29,070 nucleotides of DNA from CAADGY01 sp900696665 (GTDB lineage Bacteria > Acidobacteriota > Terriglobia > Bryobacterales > Bryobacteraceae), in contig JAPSFM010000063.1 of NCBI GenBank assembly GCA_035063885.1, forward strand, positions 1-29,070, given 5' to 3'. Position 1 is the stretch's first letter. Every line of letters starts with the position of its first letter. The translations under genes and the position numbers were made by a program. The notes beneath the pieces were generated by a model that had not been told where the DNA came from, did not search any database, and was given only the letters and a program-made list of their open reading frames with translations. Positions 7,182 to 15,278 of the stretch are shown in pieces.

Positions 7182-9632
7182 ATGCGCATCAAGGTTAAGG
7201 CACGGAAGAAGAAGAGCCTGAGGAAGTTCGAGACCGTCCAAGTATGGCCTCGCAGCCCGGGATACTGGGTTGCCGTGGGGACGCTCGCCGCTTACACGGT
7301 AGCTGGACACGATCCGCACACCATTCTGTATGCGCAGCGGCCCAAAGGAGCGCCACCGCCCGTTTATTCCCAGGAGTCCGGGGCTCTTCCGGCGCGGCAG
7401 TTCGGCATACCGGCCGGCCCGTTGGACACCGTTATTGCCGCTTTTGAGATTGCATCAGGATTGCAGGTAGACATCGCCATTCCGGCCATCGGCGAGGTGC
7501 AATCACCAGGGGTTTCCGGATTCCTGCCGGTGGAGGAGGCACTCAACAAACTCCTTACGGGCACCGGGGTTACTTACCACTTTACGAAACCGGGCAGGGT
7601 AGTCCTGGAACTTCGCGGGCTGCGACAGAGCGTGGAAGTAACGGACAACGTGCCGCTGTCATCCCCGAAATATACCGAACCGATCCGCAACCTGCCGCAG
7701 ACGATCTCGGTGATTCCCCGGGCAGTGATCGAACAGCAGGGTGCAACCAGCCTCAGTGAAGTGCTGCGCAACGTCCCCGGGCTGACCATAGCGGCCGGCG
7801 AAGGCGGGACTCCGGCGGGAGACAATCTGACGCTGCGCGGCTTCAGCGCCCGCAACGACATGTTTGTGGACGGCGTTCGCGATCTCGGTCCGCAATCGCA
7901 CGATCCATTCAACCTCGAACAGGTGGAAGTGATCAAAGGGCCGCAATCCGCCTTCACCGGCCGCGGCTCCACCGGAGGCTCCATCAACCTGGTGAGCAAG
8001 GCGCCCAACCTCAACCGCTTTATCGGCGGATCGCTGAGCCTCGGCAACGCCAGCATACAGCGCTTCACCACGGATGTAAACCTGCCGTTGGCGCGCCTGG
8101 GATTGGGAGAGCGAACCGCTTTCCGCATGAACTTTCTGGAACATGACGCGGGAGTACCCGGGCGCGACGCCGTGGAGAGCGAGCGCCGTGGCATTGCCCC
8201 TTCGCTGCTGTTTGGCGGGGGAACACCCACTCGCCTGACGCTCGGCTATTACCGTCTGCACCAGAACAACATTCCGGACTATGGAATTCCGTGGGTCACC
8301 GCCACGCAGAATGCTCTGGCCGATTACCGGAATCAGCCCGCGCCGGTTCCCCGCGACACCTTCTACGGGCTCAAGTCGCGCGATCGCGAAAAGATGGGCT
8401 CGGACATGGCGACCGTGAGGTTCGAACACGATTTCGACGACTCGCTGCTGCTGTGGAACCAGTTGCGTTATGGGCGGTCGACGCGCGACTCCATCACCAC
8501 CGCGCCGCGCTTTGCTAATAACGATTCGCTAACCATCAACCGCAATGGCCCCTCCTGGCTCACCGAAGACGACGTTTGGGACAGTCAGACCGACCTCCGG
8601 GCAAGCTTGCAGACCGGTAGTGTCAAGCATACCGCCGTGTTGGGCGCCACGTTCAGCCGTGAGCATAACAGGAGAAAATCGCGTTCTGTTACAGGAAGCC
8701 CTACAACGACGTTGTTCAACCCGGACCCGAATCAACCTTTCGAGGGCACGATCACGCTCAACCCGATCGTTGGAGACGCAACCGGCGGCACACAGGCTTT
8801 TTACGCGTTCGACACCGTCCGGTTCGGCCAGCAGTTTCAGTTGAACGGCGGCTTGCGATGGGACCGGTTCGCAGTGGATGGTGTGCATACGAATGGCAAT
8901 CCGCTTGACCGCACTGACACGATGCTCAGCGGACGAGCAGGAGCCGTATATACGCCGGCGCAGAACGGCAGCTTCTATGTTTCGTACGGAACCTCGCTGA
9001 ACCCATCGCTCGAAGGTTTGACCTACCAGCCGGCGGATACGACGCTCGAACCCGAGAAAACCTATAGCGTCGAGGGCGGAACGAAGTGGGATCTGTTGAA
9101 CGGGCGCCTGTCTCTGAGCGGAGCGGTGTTTCGCGTGGAGAAGACAAACGCGCGGACGCCGGGCGTGCTTCCCGACGATCCCCCGATGGTACTGGACGGC
9201 GAGCAGCGTGTAGCCGGAGTGGAAATCGGCATTTCGGGATCTCTCACGCGGCGATGGTCTCTGTATAGCGCATATACCTACCTGGCGAGCAAGATTCTGA
9301 GGTCCAACAACCCGGCCGAAGTAGGAAACGAGCTAACCAATACGCCTCCGCACTCCCTCAATATCTGGACAACCTACCGTCTGGGAAAGCTGGATTTGGG
9401 AGGGGGCACGCGTTTCGTCGACCGGCGCTTCAACAACAACTCGAACGTGCGGCGCGCGGACGGCTACTGGACCGCGGACGCGATGGCTTCGTATCCGATC
9501 GTAAGCCACCTCGATCTCCGGTTGAATCTCTACAACCTGAATAACGCTTACTATTTCGAGCGCCTCGGCGGAGGCCATCTCATTCCGGGTCCCGCGCGCG
9601 CGGGAATGATTACGGCGAATTTCAGATTTTAG
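7182..9632 (+). CDS. TonB-dependent siderophore receptor with STN domain
   Basis: An outer-membrane gated channel that takes up ferric siderophores using TonB energy. Seen in 816 residues: an unusually basic N-terminus (KARKKKSLRK) before a hydrophobic stretch at about 28-42, which I read as a long signal peptide; a secretin/TonB short N-terminal (STN) domain at about 72-145; a plug at about 150-275 with the typical NLPQTISVIPRAVIEQQ, LTLRGFSARNDMFVDGVRD and VIKGPQSAFTGRGSTGG stretches; then a barrel ending in ANFRF with the terminal Phe of outer-membrane proteins. The start has AGGA 4 bases upstream. It is the first gene of a four-gene operon. STN domains can signal to FecR-type anti-sigma factors, but none is adjacent. 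Confidence 0.93.
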   Translation: MRIKVKARKKKSLRKFETVQVWPRSPGYWVAVGTLAAYTVAGHDPHTILYAQRPKGAPPPVYSQESGALPARQFGIPAGPLDTVIAAFEIASGLQVDIAIPAIGEVQSPGVSGFLPVEEALNKLLTGTGVTYHFTKPGRVVLELRGLRQSVEVTDNVPLSSPKYTEPIRNLPQTISVIPRAVIEQQGATSLSEVLRNVPGLTIAAGEGGTPAGDNLTLRGFSARNDMFVDGVRDLGPQSHDPFNLEQVEVIKGPQSAFTGRGSTGGSINLVSKAPNLNRFIGGSLSLGNASIQRFTTDVNLPLARLGLGERTAFRMNFLEHDAGVPGRDAVESERRGIAPSLLFGGGTPTRLTLGYYRLHQNNIPDYGIPWVTATQNALADYRNQPAPVPRDTFYGLKSRDREKMGSDMATVRFEHDFDDSLLLWNQLRYGRSTRDSITTAPRFANNDSLTINRNGPSWLTEDDVWDSQTDLRASLQTGSVKHTAVLGATFSREHNRRKSRSVTGSPTTTLFNPDPNQPFEGTITLNPIVGDATGGTQAFYAFDTVRFGQQFQLNGGLRWDRFAVDGVHTNGNPLDRTDTMLSGRAGAVYTPAQNGSFYVSYGTSLNPSLEGLTYQPADTTLEPEKTYSVEGGTKWDLLNGRLSLSGAVFRVEKTNARTPGVLPDDPPMVLDGEQRVAGVEIGISGSLTRRWSLYSAYTYLASKILRSNNPAEVGNELTNTPPHSLNIWTTYRLGKLDLGGGTRFVDRRFNNNSNVRRADGYWTADAMASYPIVSHLDLRLNLYNLNNAYYFERLGGGHLIPGPARAGMITANFRF

Positions 9633-9634
9633 TC

Positions 9635-10315
9635 ATGCTGGTTTCCATACCCGATTTATTGACGCAGGAGGAAACGGCCCGGGCTCGGCAGGCACTGGAG
9701 CAGGCGGAATGGATTGACGGGCGGGTGACCGCCGGAGTTCAGTCGGCCCGGGCCAAGAACAACCTGCAACTGCCGGAGGAACATCCCACCGCACGCGAAC
9801 TGGGAGACCTCATCCTGGCGGCTCTTCAGCGCAATGCGCTGTTCATGGCGGCCGCTCTTCCGCTGAAGGTGTTCCCTCCGCTGTTCAACCGCTATGACGG
9901 CGGGCGGTCCTTCGGAGCGCATATCGACAATGCCATCCGGCAGGTGACGGGAACTCCTCACCGGGTGCGGACCGACCTGTCGGCCACGCTTTTCTTTACC
10001 GCACCCGAAGACTATGACGGCGGGGAGTTGATCATCGAAGACACCTATGGCGTCCATACGGCCAAGCTGCCGGCGGGCCATCTGGTGTTGTATCCATCGA
10101 GCAGTTTGCACCACGTGAAGCCCGTGACGCGGGGCTCGCGCATCTGCTCGTTCTTCTGGATTCAGAGCATGGTGCGGGACGACGGCCAACGGACGCTGTT
10201 GTTCGATCTGGACGTAGCGATCCAGCGGATTGTTCGAGACGCGCCCGATCATCCGGCCGGAGTGCAGTTGACGGGTGTTTATCACAACCTGCTGCGGCGG
10301 TGGGCGGAGGTGTAG
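9635..10315 (+). CDS. piuC: PiuC/YbiX-type Fe(II)/2-oxoglutarate hydroxylase
   Basis: A cytoplasmic PKHD-type dioxygenase whose genes commonly sit next to siderophore receptors. Its natural substrate is unsettled, and modification of siderophores or uptake proteins has been suggested. Seen in 226 residues: the iron ligands His96 and Asp98 in FGAHIDNA and His159 in the YPSSSLHH stretch, and the 2-oxoglutarate-binding Arg166 in VTRG, at the family spacing. The NRYDGGRSFGAH and FFTAPEDYDGGEL blocks are typical. The ATG follows the receptor stop codon by 2 bases, which points to translational coupling. Confidence 0.92.
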   Translation: MLVSIPDLLTQEETARARQALEQAEWIDGRVTAGVQSARAKNNLQLPEEHPTARELGDLILAALQRNALFMAAALPLKVFPPLFNRYDGGRSFGAHIDNAIRQVTGTPHRVRTDLSATLFFTAPEDYDGGELIIEDTYGVHTAKLPAGHLVLYPSSSLHHVKPVTRGSRICSFFWIQSMVRDDGQRTLLFDLDVAIQRIVRDAPDHPAGVQLTGVYHNLLRRWAEV

Positions 10316-10321
10316 TTCCTT

Positions 10322-11518
10322 ATGCGATTCCGAAAAGTATTGTTCTGGCTTCATCTGGTGTCTGGCTGTGTGGCCGGTATCGTCATCCTGATCATGTCGG
10401 TAACCGGAACGCTGCTGATGTATGAGAAGCAGATGATTGCCTGGGCGGACAGGGAATACCGCGTCGCGGTTCCGGCCGGAGCGAAGCGTCTTCCCGTCGA
10501 AGCGCTGCTCGCCCGTCTTCGCGAAGCCAAGGGCGCGCTTCCTCCTGTCTTTACGATGCATTCGGACCCGAGCGAACCTGCGGCGGGCGTTTTCGGGCGT
10601 GAGGGAACCACCTACATCAACCCGTACTCCGGTGAAGTGCTGGGGAAGGGCTCAACAGCCGTTCGAACCTTTGTGCGTGTGGCGATCGACTGGCACCGCT
10701 GGCTCGGGGCCCAAGGAGAGAGCCGGGTCATCGGGAAGGCCATCACCGGAGCCTGCAACCTGGCGTTCCTTTTCCTGGTTTGTAGCGGCCTGTATTTGTG
10801 GTGGCCGCGGAAATGGAGCGGGCAGAGCGTTAGGGCGGTAACGCTGTTCCGTGGCGGCCTCTCGGGCAAAGCGCGCGATTTCAACTGGCACAACGTGATT
10901 GGCTTCTGGTGCTGTGTGCCGTTGTTCTTCGTCGTGATCTCGGCAACCGTGATCTCCTACCCGTGGGCGAGCAACCTGGTCTATCGCCTGGCCGGAGGGG
11001 AACCGCCATCGGCGGGACGGCCGGGCGGTGGAGGTCCGCCGAGACAGCGAGGCCCGGGTGGCGGCGCAAAAGCAGGCTTAAGTCTTGAAGGGATAGACCA
11101 ATTGTGGACGCAGGCCGAAGGGCAGGTGCCGGGTTGGCGAACCATCAGCCTTCGGCTGCCCGACTCGGACAGGGCGCCCCTGACGTTCACAATCGACCGG
11201 GGGACGGCGGGCCAACCGCAGAAGCGCGGGACGTTGACACTCAACAGACGAACCGGCGAAGTGGAGAGCTGGCAGCCGTTTGAAAGCTACGACCGTGGAC
11301 GGAGGCTGCGGTCGTGGCTCCGGTTCGTCCACACCGGTGAATACTACGGATTGGCGGGACAGACGATTGCGGGCATTGCTTCCGCCGGCGGCGCCTTCCT
11401 CGTTTGGACCGGGCTGGCGCTGACGTGGCGGCGGTTTCGTAGCTGGCGGGTGCGCTCAGACGCCCGCGTAAGAGAATCGGAGAAAGAGGAGGAGAGGCCA
11501 GTTACGATGAAAGTGTAG
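10322..11518 (+). CDS. PiuB-type PepSY-associated membrane protein, probable ferric-siderophore reductase
   Basis: An inner-membrane protein of the PepSY_TM/COG3182 family; members act in iron release from siderophores or as heme-bearing reductases. Seen in 398 residues: four membrane helices at about 8-32, 140-161, 192-214 and 343-368. Histidines at or near helix ends (His11, His125, His190, His337) are candidate heme ligands. Two periplasmic portions are of PepSY type. Odd: a Gly/Pro-rich insertion at about 226-251 just after helix 3. The spacing to piuC is 6 bases and the TPR gene starts on the base after its stop. The role as reductase is inferred from family and operon. Confidence 0.88.
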   Translation: MRFRKVLFWLHLVSGCVAGIVILIMSVTGTLLMYEKQMIAWADREYRVAVPAGAKRLPVEALLARLREAKGALPPVFTMHSDPSEPAAGVFGREGTTYINPYSGEVLGKGSTAVRTFVRVAIDWHRWLGAQGESRVIGKAITGACNLAFLFLVCSGLYLWWPRKWSGQSVRAVTLFRGGLSGKARDFNWHNVIGFWCCVPLFFVVISATVISYPWASNLVYRLAGGEPPSAGRPGGGGPPRQRGPGGGAKAGLSLEGIDQLWTQAEGQVPGWRTISLRLPDSDRAPLTFTIDRGTAGQPQKRGTLTLNRRTGEVESWQPFESYDRGRRLRSWLRFVHTGEYYGLAGQTIAGIASAGGAFLVWTGLALTWRRFRSWRVRSDARVRESEKEEERPVTMKV

Positions 11519-12694
11519 ATGTGGCGTGCCGCTGCCGCGATGATTCTTATTCAAGCGTCCGTGGGTTTGCCCGCGAAAGACCCCGTAGAGCGCGGATTCG
11601 AGCACTTCTACAATCTGGAGTACGATCAGGCGGTTCAGGAATTCGCCAGCGCGGTAGACAACGAGCCCGGAAATGCCGCGCCGCATAACCACCTGGCGCA
11701 GGCTATCCTTTATCGTGCAATGTACCGCGCCGGCGCGCTCGAAAGCGAGCTTGTAACCGGTTCGAATCCTTTTCTGCGCCGCTCTAAGGTGGAACCAGCC
11801 CCCGAGGAGGTGCGCCGTTTCCACCAAGAAATTCAAACTGCCCTGAGTATTTCCGAAGCACGTCTCAAAGAGAATCCGGAAGACGCCCGCGCGCACTATA
11901 CGGCCGGCGTCGCCTACGGCCTCCGGGCGAACTACAATTTCCTGGTCCGGAAGGCATGGCTCGATTCCCTCAGAGACGCCACCGAGGCACGCAAGGCCCA
12001 TTTACAGGCGACATCCATCGATCCAGGCTTTGTGGATGCGAAGCTGGTTCAAGGCGTTTATGACTACGTTGTGGGCAGCCTCCCGTGGTATTACAAGATG
12101 CTCGGTTTTATCGCCGGGTATCGCGGCGACCGGGAACGGGGTATTCAGGTTCTCCGGGAAGTAGCTGAACATGGCAGGCAAAACGGCATGGATGCGAAGG
12201 TACTGCTCGCCGCCATTTACCGGCGCGAGCGGCATCCCGAGGCCGCCATCCCGCTATTGCGCGACCTGATCCGGCGATTTCCGCGTAATTACCTGTTTCG
12301 CCTGGAGCTGGTTCAAATGTACAGCGACGCCGGGGACAAAGAGAGCGCCCTCGAGGTTCTTTCCCGCATCGAGAAGCTTCACCAAAGCGGCGCGCCTGGA
12401 TATGCCAGGCTGGACCCGGGCAAAATCCACTACGCGCGCGGCAACCTGCTGTTCTGGTACAACGACCTGGAGGCCGCGCTGGATGACTTGCGCCGTGCCG
12501 TGGAGCGCGCGGACGAGGTGGATTTGAACACCGGCGTCATGGCCTGGATGCGCCTGGGCCAGACGCACGATCTGCTGGGACAGCGCGAGGAGGCCAGGAA
12601 GGCATACCGGCAGGCGGTAGACCTGGCGCCGGATTCAGAGGTAGGAAAAGAATCGCGCCGTTACCTGTCTTCGCCTTACCGGCGCCGGAAGTAG
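11519..12694 (+). CDS. Exported TPR protein of the iron-uptake operon
   Basis: A 391-residue protein with a short N-terminal signal peptide (about 1-19) and tetratricopeptide repeats across most of its length, for example at 24-55 (FYNLEYDQAVQEFASAVDNEPG), 188-250, and 330-375 (GQTHDLLGQREEARKAYRQAVDLAP). TPRs bind partner proteins; no enzymatic motif is seen. Its ATG directly abuts the stop codon of the PepSY gene, and an intrinsic terminator follows 8 bases after its stop. It therefore belongs to the same transcript as the receptor, piuC and PepSY genes. The role is unknown; scaffolding of the uptake or reductase complex in the periplasm is one possibility. Confidence 0.85.
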   Translation: MWRAAAAMILIQASVGLPAKDPVERGFEHFYNLEYDQAVQEFASAVDNEPGNAAPHNHLAQAILYRAMYRAGALESELVTGSNPFLRRSKVEPAPEEVRRFHQEIQTALSISEARLKENPEDARAHYTAGVAYGLRANYNFLVRKAWLDSLRDATEARKAHLQATSIDPGFVDAKLVQGVYDYVVGSLPWYYKMLGFIAGYRGDRERGIQVLREVAEHGRQNGMDAKVLLAAIYRRERHPEAAIPLLRDLIRRFPRNYLFRLELVQMYSDAGDKESALEVLSRIEKLHQSGAPGYARLDPGKIHYARGNLLFWYNDLEAALDDLRRAVERADEVDLNTGVMAWMRLGQTHDLLGQREEARKAYRQAVDLAPDSEVGKESRRYLSSPYRRRK

Positions 12695-12702
12695 ACGGGA
12701 CG

Positions 12703-12725
12703 AAGGGTGAGGCGGCTCACCTTTT
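12703..12725 (+). terminator. Intrinsic terminator of the iron-uptake operon
   Basis: AAGGGTGAG and CTCACCTTT pair over nine positions (one G-U) around a GCGG tetraloop and run into TTTT. It starts 8 bases after the TPR stop codon. Confidence 0.85.
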
Positions 12726-12794
12726 CGAGCTGGTTTACTCCTTCCGGATCCGGCGCCGCCCGGTGAGCCTGCAACAGGGAGTAGCGGGGCGGCT

Positions 12795-12804
12795 GGTATA
12801 CAAT
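12795..12804 (+). promoter_or_regulatory. Candidate extended -10 for the alpha/beta hydrolase gene
   Basis: TGGTATACAAT gives an extended -10 (TG, then TATACA, or TACAAT with 5/6 match) about 20 bases before the ATG at 12825. No -35 match is seen, as is common for extended -10 promoters. It lies downstream of the operon terminator. Confidence 0.4.
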
Positions 12805-12824
12805 CAACGTTCCTGGATCAAGAA

Positions 12825-13862
12825 ATGCAACTCAGACAAACCAGCAGGCTCACATCCGTTCTTGCCACGTTGTTGGTGGGCACCATGGCGGGATGGCCTG
12901 CCTCCGCCAAGGCCGAAAAGAGCCCGTTTGGCCACGTCCCGATGAAGGTGTTTGCGGACTTGCTAAAAATACCGCTGGAGCCCCCCGATGTCGCTGCTAC
13001 CGTGCACAGCGCGCGGGAAGAGGACGGTTTGGTGATTGAGGACATCTCCTGGCCATCCATCGGAGGCGATCGGGTTCCTGCCTATGTCGTCCGGCCGGCA
13101 AAAGTCTCGGGGCGGATGCCGGTCATCGTGTGCCTCCACGGCAGCTCAACGAACCGGGAGGTGGCTGTGGCGCCGAAGTACGAATACGGCGAGTGGACGC
13201 GCTACGGAACGAACCGCAAGGTAAAGACGTTGTACGGCTGGGCGAGAGAGCTCGCTCGTCGAGGTTACATCACGCTGGCGATGACGCAACGGGGCCTGGA
13301 CAACAGAGCCCCGGACACAGAATCACGTAACAAGGAACTCCTCGTACATGGCCGCAACGTGATGGGAACGATTGTCTATGAAATCCGGCAAGCGGTCAGC
13401 TACTTGCAGCAGCGCCCGGACACCGATCCCTCCCGGATCGGAATGACCGGCATTTCATTCGGGGGTATCACCACGTTCTATACGTGGCTCGTCGACGGCC
13501 GTATCGCGGCCGCGGCGCCGATCTGCGGCGGCATCGGGTCGGTCGAAAAGTTCATCGCTCACGGAGCGCGAACCTATCACGGAATTTATTGGTGGGTCCC
13601 GGACCTGCTGACCAAAGGCGATCATGGGGAATTCGCCGCGGCCATGGCTCCTCGCCCGCTGATGTTGTGGGCTCCCACGAACGACATAGGAATGCCGAAC
13701 GAAGGCATCGACCGATTCCTGGAGGTTGCCATGCCGGCATACAAGCAGGCTGGAGCAGTTGACCGCCTGGTCGTTCATCGGCCACCCGGACAGCATGCGT
13801 TGACCATGGAATCGGTGGACGCAGCTTTCCACTTTTTTGAGAAGTTTCTGAAAGGAATTTGA
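12825..13862 (+). CDS. Secreted dienelactone-hydrolase/acetyl-xylan-esterase-like hydrolase
   Basis: An exported alpha/beta hydrolase of 345 residues. Seen: a signal peptide at about 1-30 (TSVLATLLVGTMAGWPASAKA); the oxyanion segment VIVCLHGSS at about 100-108; nucleophile Ser211 in GISFGG; a likely acid Asp287 in WAPTNDIG; and His324 in PPGQHALT, near the C-terminus. The order and spacing fit the DLH/AXE1-like superfamily. It is a single gene after the iron-operon terminator and converges on the stress-protein gene. The substrate cannot be told from sequence; plant-polymer acetyl or feruloyl esters are plausible given the similar esterase at 78-1370. Confidence 0.83.
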   Translation: MQLRQTSRLTSVLATLLVGTMAGWPASAKAEKSPFGHVPMKVFADLLKIPLEPPDVAATVHSAREEDGLVIEDISWPSIGGDRVPAYVVRPAKVSGRMPVIVCLHGSSTNREVAVAPKYEYGEWTRYGTNRKVKTLYGWARELARRGYITLAMTQRGLDNRAPDTESRNKELLVHGRNVMGTIVYEIRQAVSYLQQRPDTDPSRIGMTGISFGGITTFYTWLVDGRIAAAAPICGGIGSVEKFIAHGARTYHGIYWWVPDLLTKGDHGEFAAAMAPRPLMLWAPTNDIGMPNEGIDRFLEVAMPAYKQAGAVDRLVVHRPPGQHALTMESVDAAFHFFEKFLKGI

Positions 13863-13933
13863 GAACAGCGGGTCCGGGGGTCCGAGGCGCGCTCACCCAC
13901 GCTCACGGCTCCGCTCTGTGGCTTAGGCGGTCT

Positions 13934-14380
13934 CTACTCCGAGTTCTGCCGGCGCCGGACAATCAGCACGGAACAGGGGGCGGTAGCGGCGATGGCCTGC
14001 GCGACGCTGCCAACCAGCAGCCGTTTGACTCCCGAATGCCCGTAGCAGCCGGCTACCACCAGATCCGCACCCCATTCGGCGGCCGCTTCCGGAATCAGCT
14101 TTCTCGGATCGCCTTCAAGCACTGCCGGTTCGGCAGCATATCCAGCCGAGCGAAGCTCCGCGGCGGCGCTATTCGAGATAGCTTCCGCGATGCTCTTTGC
14201 ATCTTCCCGCACCGCCGACAAACTACCGCCTGACGACATGACCTCCAGCATGGAAGGGACACCTTGTTCCGCCACGGTGAGAACCCGCAGCTTGGTGTCG
14301 GGCGGCCACGGAATCTGTAGAACGCCGGCTACGGTGTCGCTTGAACACTCCGAACTATCGATTGCAATAAGTATTTTCAT
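13934..14380 (-). CDS. Universal stress protein, UspA family
   Basis: A small cytoplasmic nucleotide-binding stress protein, 148 residues. Seen: a family N-terminus MKILIAIDSSECS; a Rossmann-like core; and the ATP-binding motif GX2GX9GS at about 115-130 (GCYGHSGVKRLLVGS), so the ATP-binding subclass. The start at 14380 is set by a strong GAGGTGG site; the frame is open to 14479, but that extension is not conserved-looking. It is 73 bases downstream of the secreted-protein gene on the same strand, so the two may share a transcript. Confidence 0.93.
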   Translation of the reverse strand: MKILIAIDSSECSSDTVAGVLQIPWPPDTKLRVLTVAEQGVPSMLEVMSSGGSLSAVREDAKSIAEAISNSAAAELRSAGYAAEPAVLEGDPRKLIPEAAAEWGADLVVAGCYGHSGVKRLLVGSVAQAIAATAPCSVLIVRRRQNSE

Positions 14381-14453
14381 TTCCACCTCAGTCAGATTCG
14401 ATTGTGGAATACCGAAACCGGGTATCGGGCATTTACCGCGGCAGTAGCCGCGC

Positions 14454-15218
14454 TCACCGGCCGAGCGATGCCGATTCAACAGGAGATAGTGGAGACCACC
14501 CGTGCGTGCGCCAACCCGTCCGGCGAATCATAGAACCGCTATCGATGCCGTAAAGGCCGCCGCAATTGCCGGGCGCCGTGTTGACCCGGTCCCACCGGTG
14601 TGCGGACCCGTTGAGACGGTAAAGCCCGTAGAAAGGAGGCTGTGTGCTGCCGGCACGGCGGACAACGGCGAAGAAGGCACGGACTTCGCAGTCCTGCGAC
14701 ATGACGAGCCGTTCAAGTTTGGCCAGAGCGCCGCCGTCGGATACGGGAGGGGAACCAAGCGACCAGATGTCACCATCGGGACTCACAGCCAGCGCCCTTC
14801 CAAGAAACGAATCCGTCCGCGCCATGAGTGTCACTTCACCCGCACGATTCATCCGGCAAAGAGCCGGGGCCATTTCTCCCCGGCTGCGCCAGAATTCTGC
14901 GGACACAACCACTTCTCCATTACGATCCTCCGCAATCGCGTGAACGGCCGTATGGTATGCGCCGGGAAGAGAAAGCGGCTTGCGGGCGATCACCTCTTTC
15001 CCATTCCGGTCAAAGGTATGGATTTCGGGGAAGTGTCCTGGCGTCAAGCCCCCCTTATACCCAACCCGGAAGCCATTGCTCCAGTAATCAGACGAATTCA
15101 GAATGCTGAATTCGACCGGGATATAGACCTCTCTTTGCGGAGTGGTGTCCGCAGCCAAAGGTGTGGACGCGAAGAGCATTACCGCGAGGCATGAACCGAA
15201 CAGGCGGGCCAATCCCAT
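14454..15218 (-). CDS. Secreted protein of unknown function, beta-propeller-like
   Basis: Not a family I can name. The 254-residue product has a signal peptide at about 1-23 (ending near STPLAAD). Blade-like segments follow (FPEIHTFDRNGKEV, AVHAIAEDRNGEVVVSAEF, LCRMNRAGEVTLMA, ALAVSPDGDIWSLG), recalling NHL or SMP-30-type propellers. About three to four blades are visible, fewer than a closed propeller. The C-terminal 40 residues do not continue the pattern, so the gene may be truncated or frameshifted near 14570. GGAG lies 7 bases before the ATG. Confidence 0.6.
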   Translation of the reverse strand: MGLARLFGSCLAVMLFASTPLAADTTPQREVYIPVEFSILNSSDYWSNGFRVGYKGGLTPGHFPEIHTFDRNGKEVIARKPLSLPGAYHTAVHAIAEDRNGEVVVSAEFWRSRGEMAPALCRMNRAGEVTLMARTDSFLGRALAVSPDGDIWSLGSPPVSDGGALAKLERLVMSQDCEVRAFFAVVRRAGSTQPPFYGLYRLNGSAHRWDRVNTAPGNCGGLYGIDSGSMIRRTGWRTHGWSPLSPVESASLGR

Positions 15219-15236
15219 GAACTGTCTCCAAACTGA

Positions 15237-15265
15237 CGTGTAGTCTATGCAATGGGTATTGTCAA
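15237..15265 (-). promoter_or_regulatory. Candidate promoter for the secreted-protein gene
   Basis: On the minus strand a perfect TTGACA at 15265-15260 is followed after 17 bases by TACACG at 15242-15237, a weak -10. It lies in the 60-base gap behind the preceding gene and would give a very short leader to the ATG at 15218. Confidence 0.35.
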
Positions 15266-15278
15266 GCTGCCTGCTGAA

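Noticed and set aside
9656..10561. 301-codon minus-strand ORF
   Set aside because: Antisense to piuC and the PepSY gene; composition is typical of a shadow frame (His/Arg/Gln-rich).
11759..11769. GGTTCGAATCC, like a tRNA T-loop
   Set aside because: It lies in frame within the TPR gene and no acceptor or anticodon stems can be folded around it.
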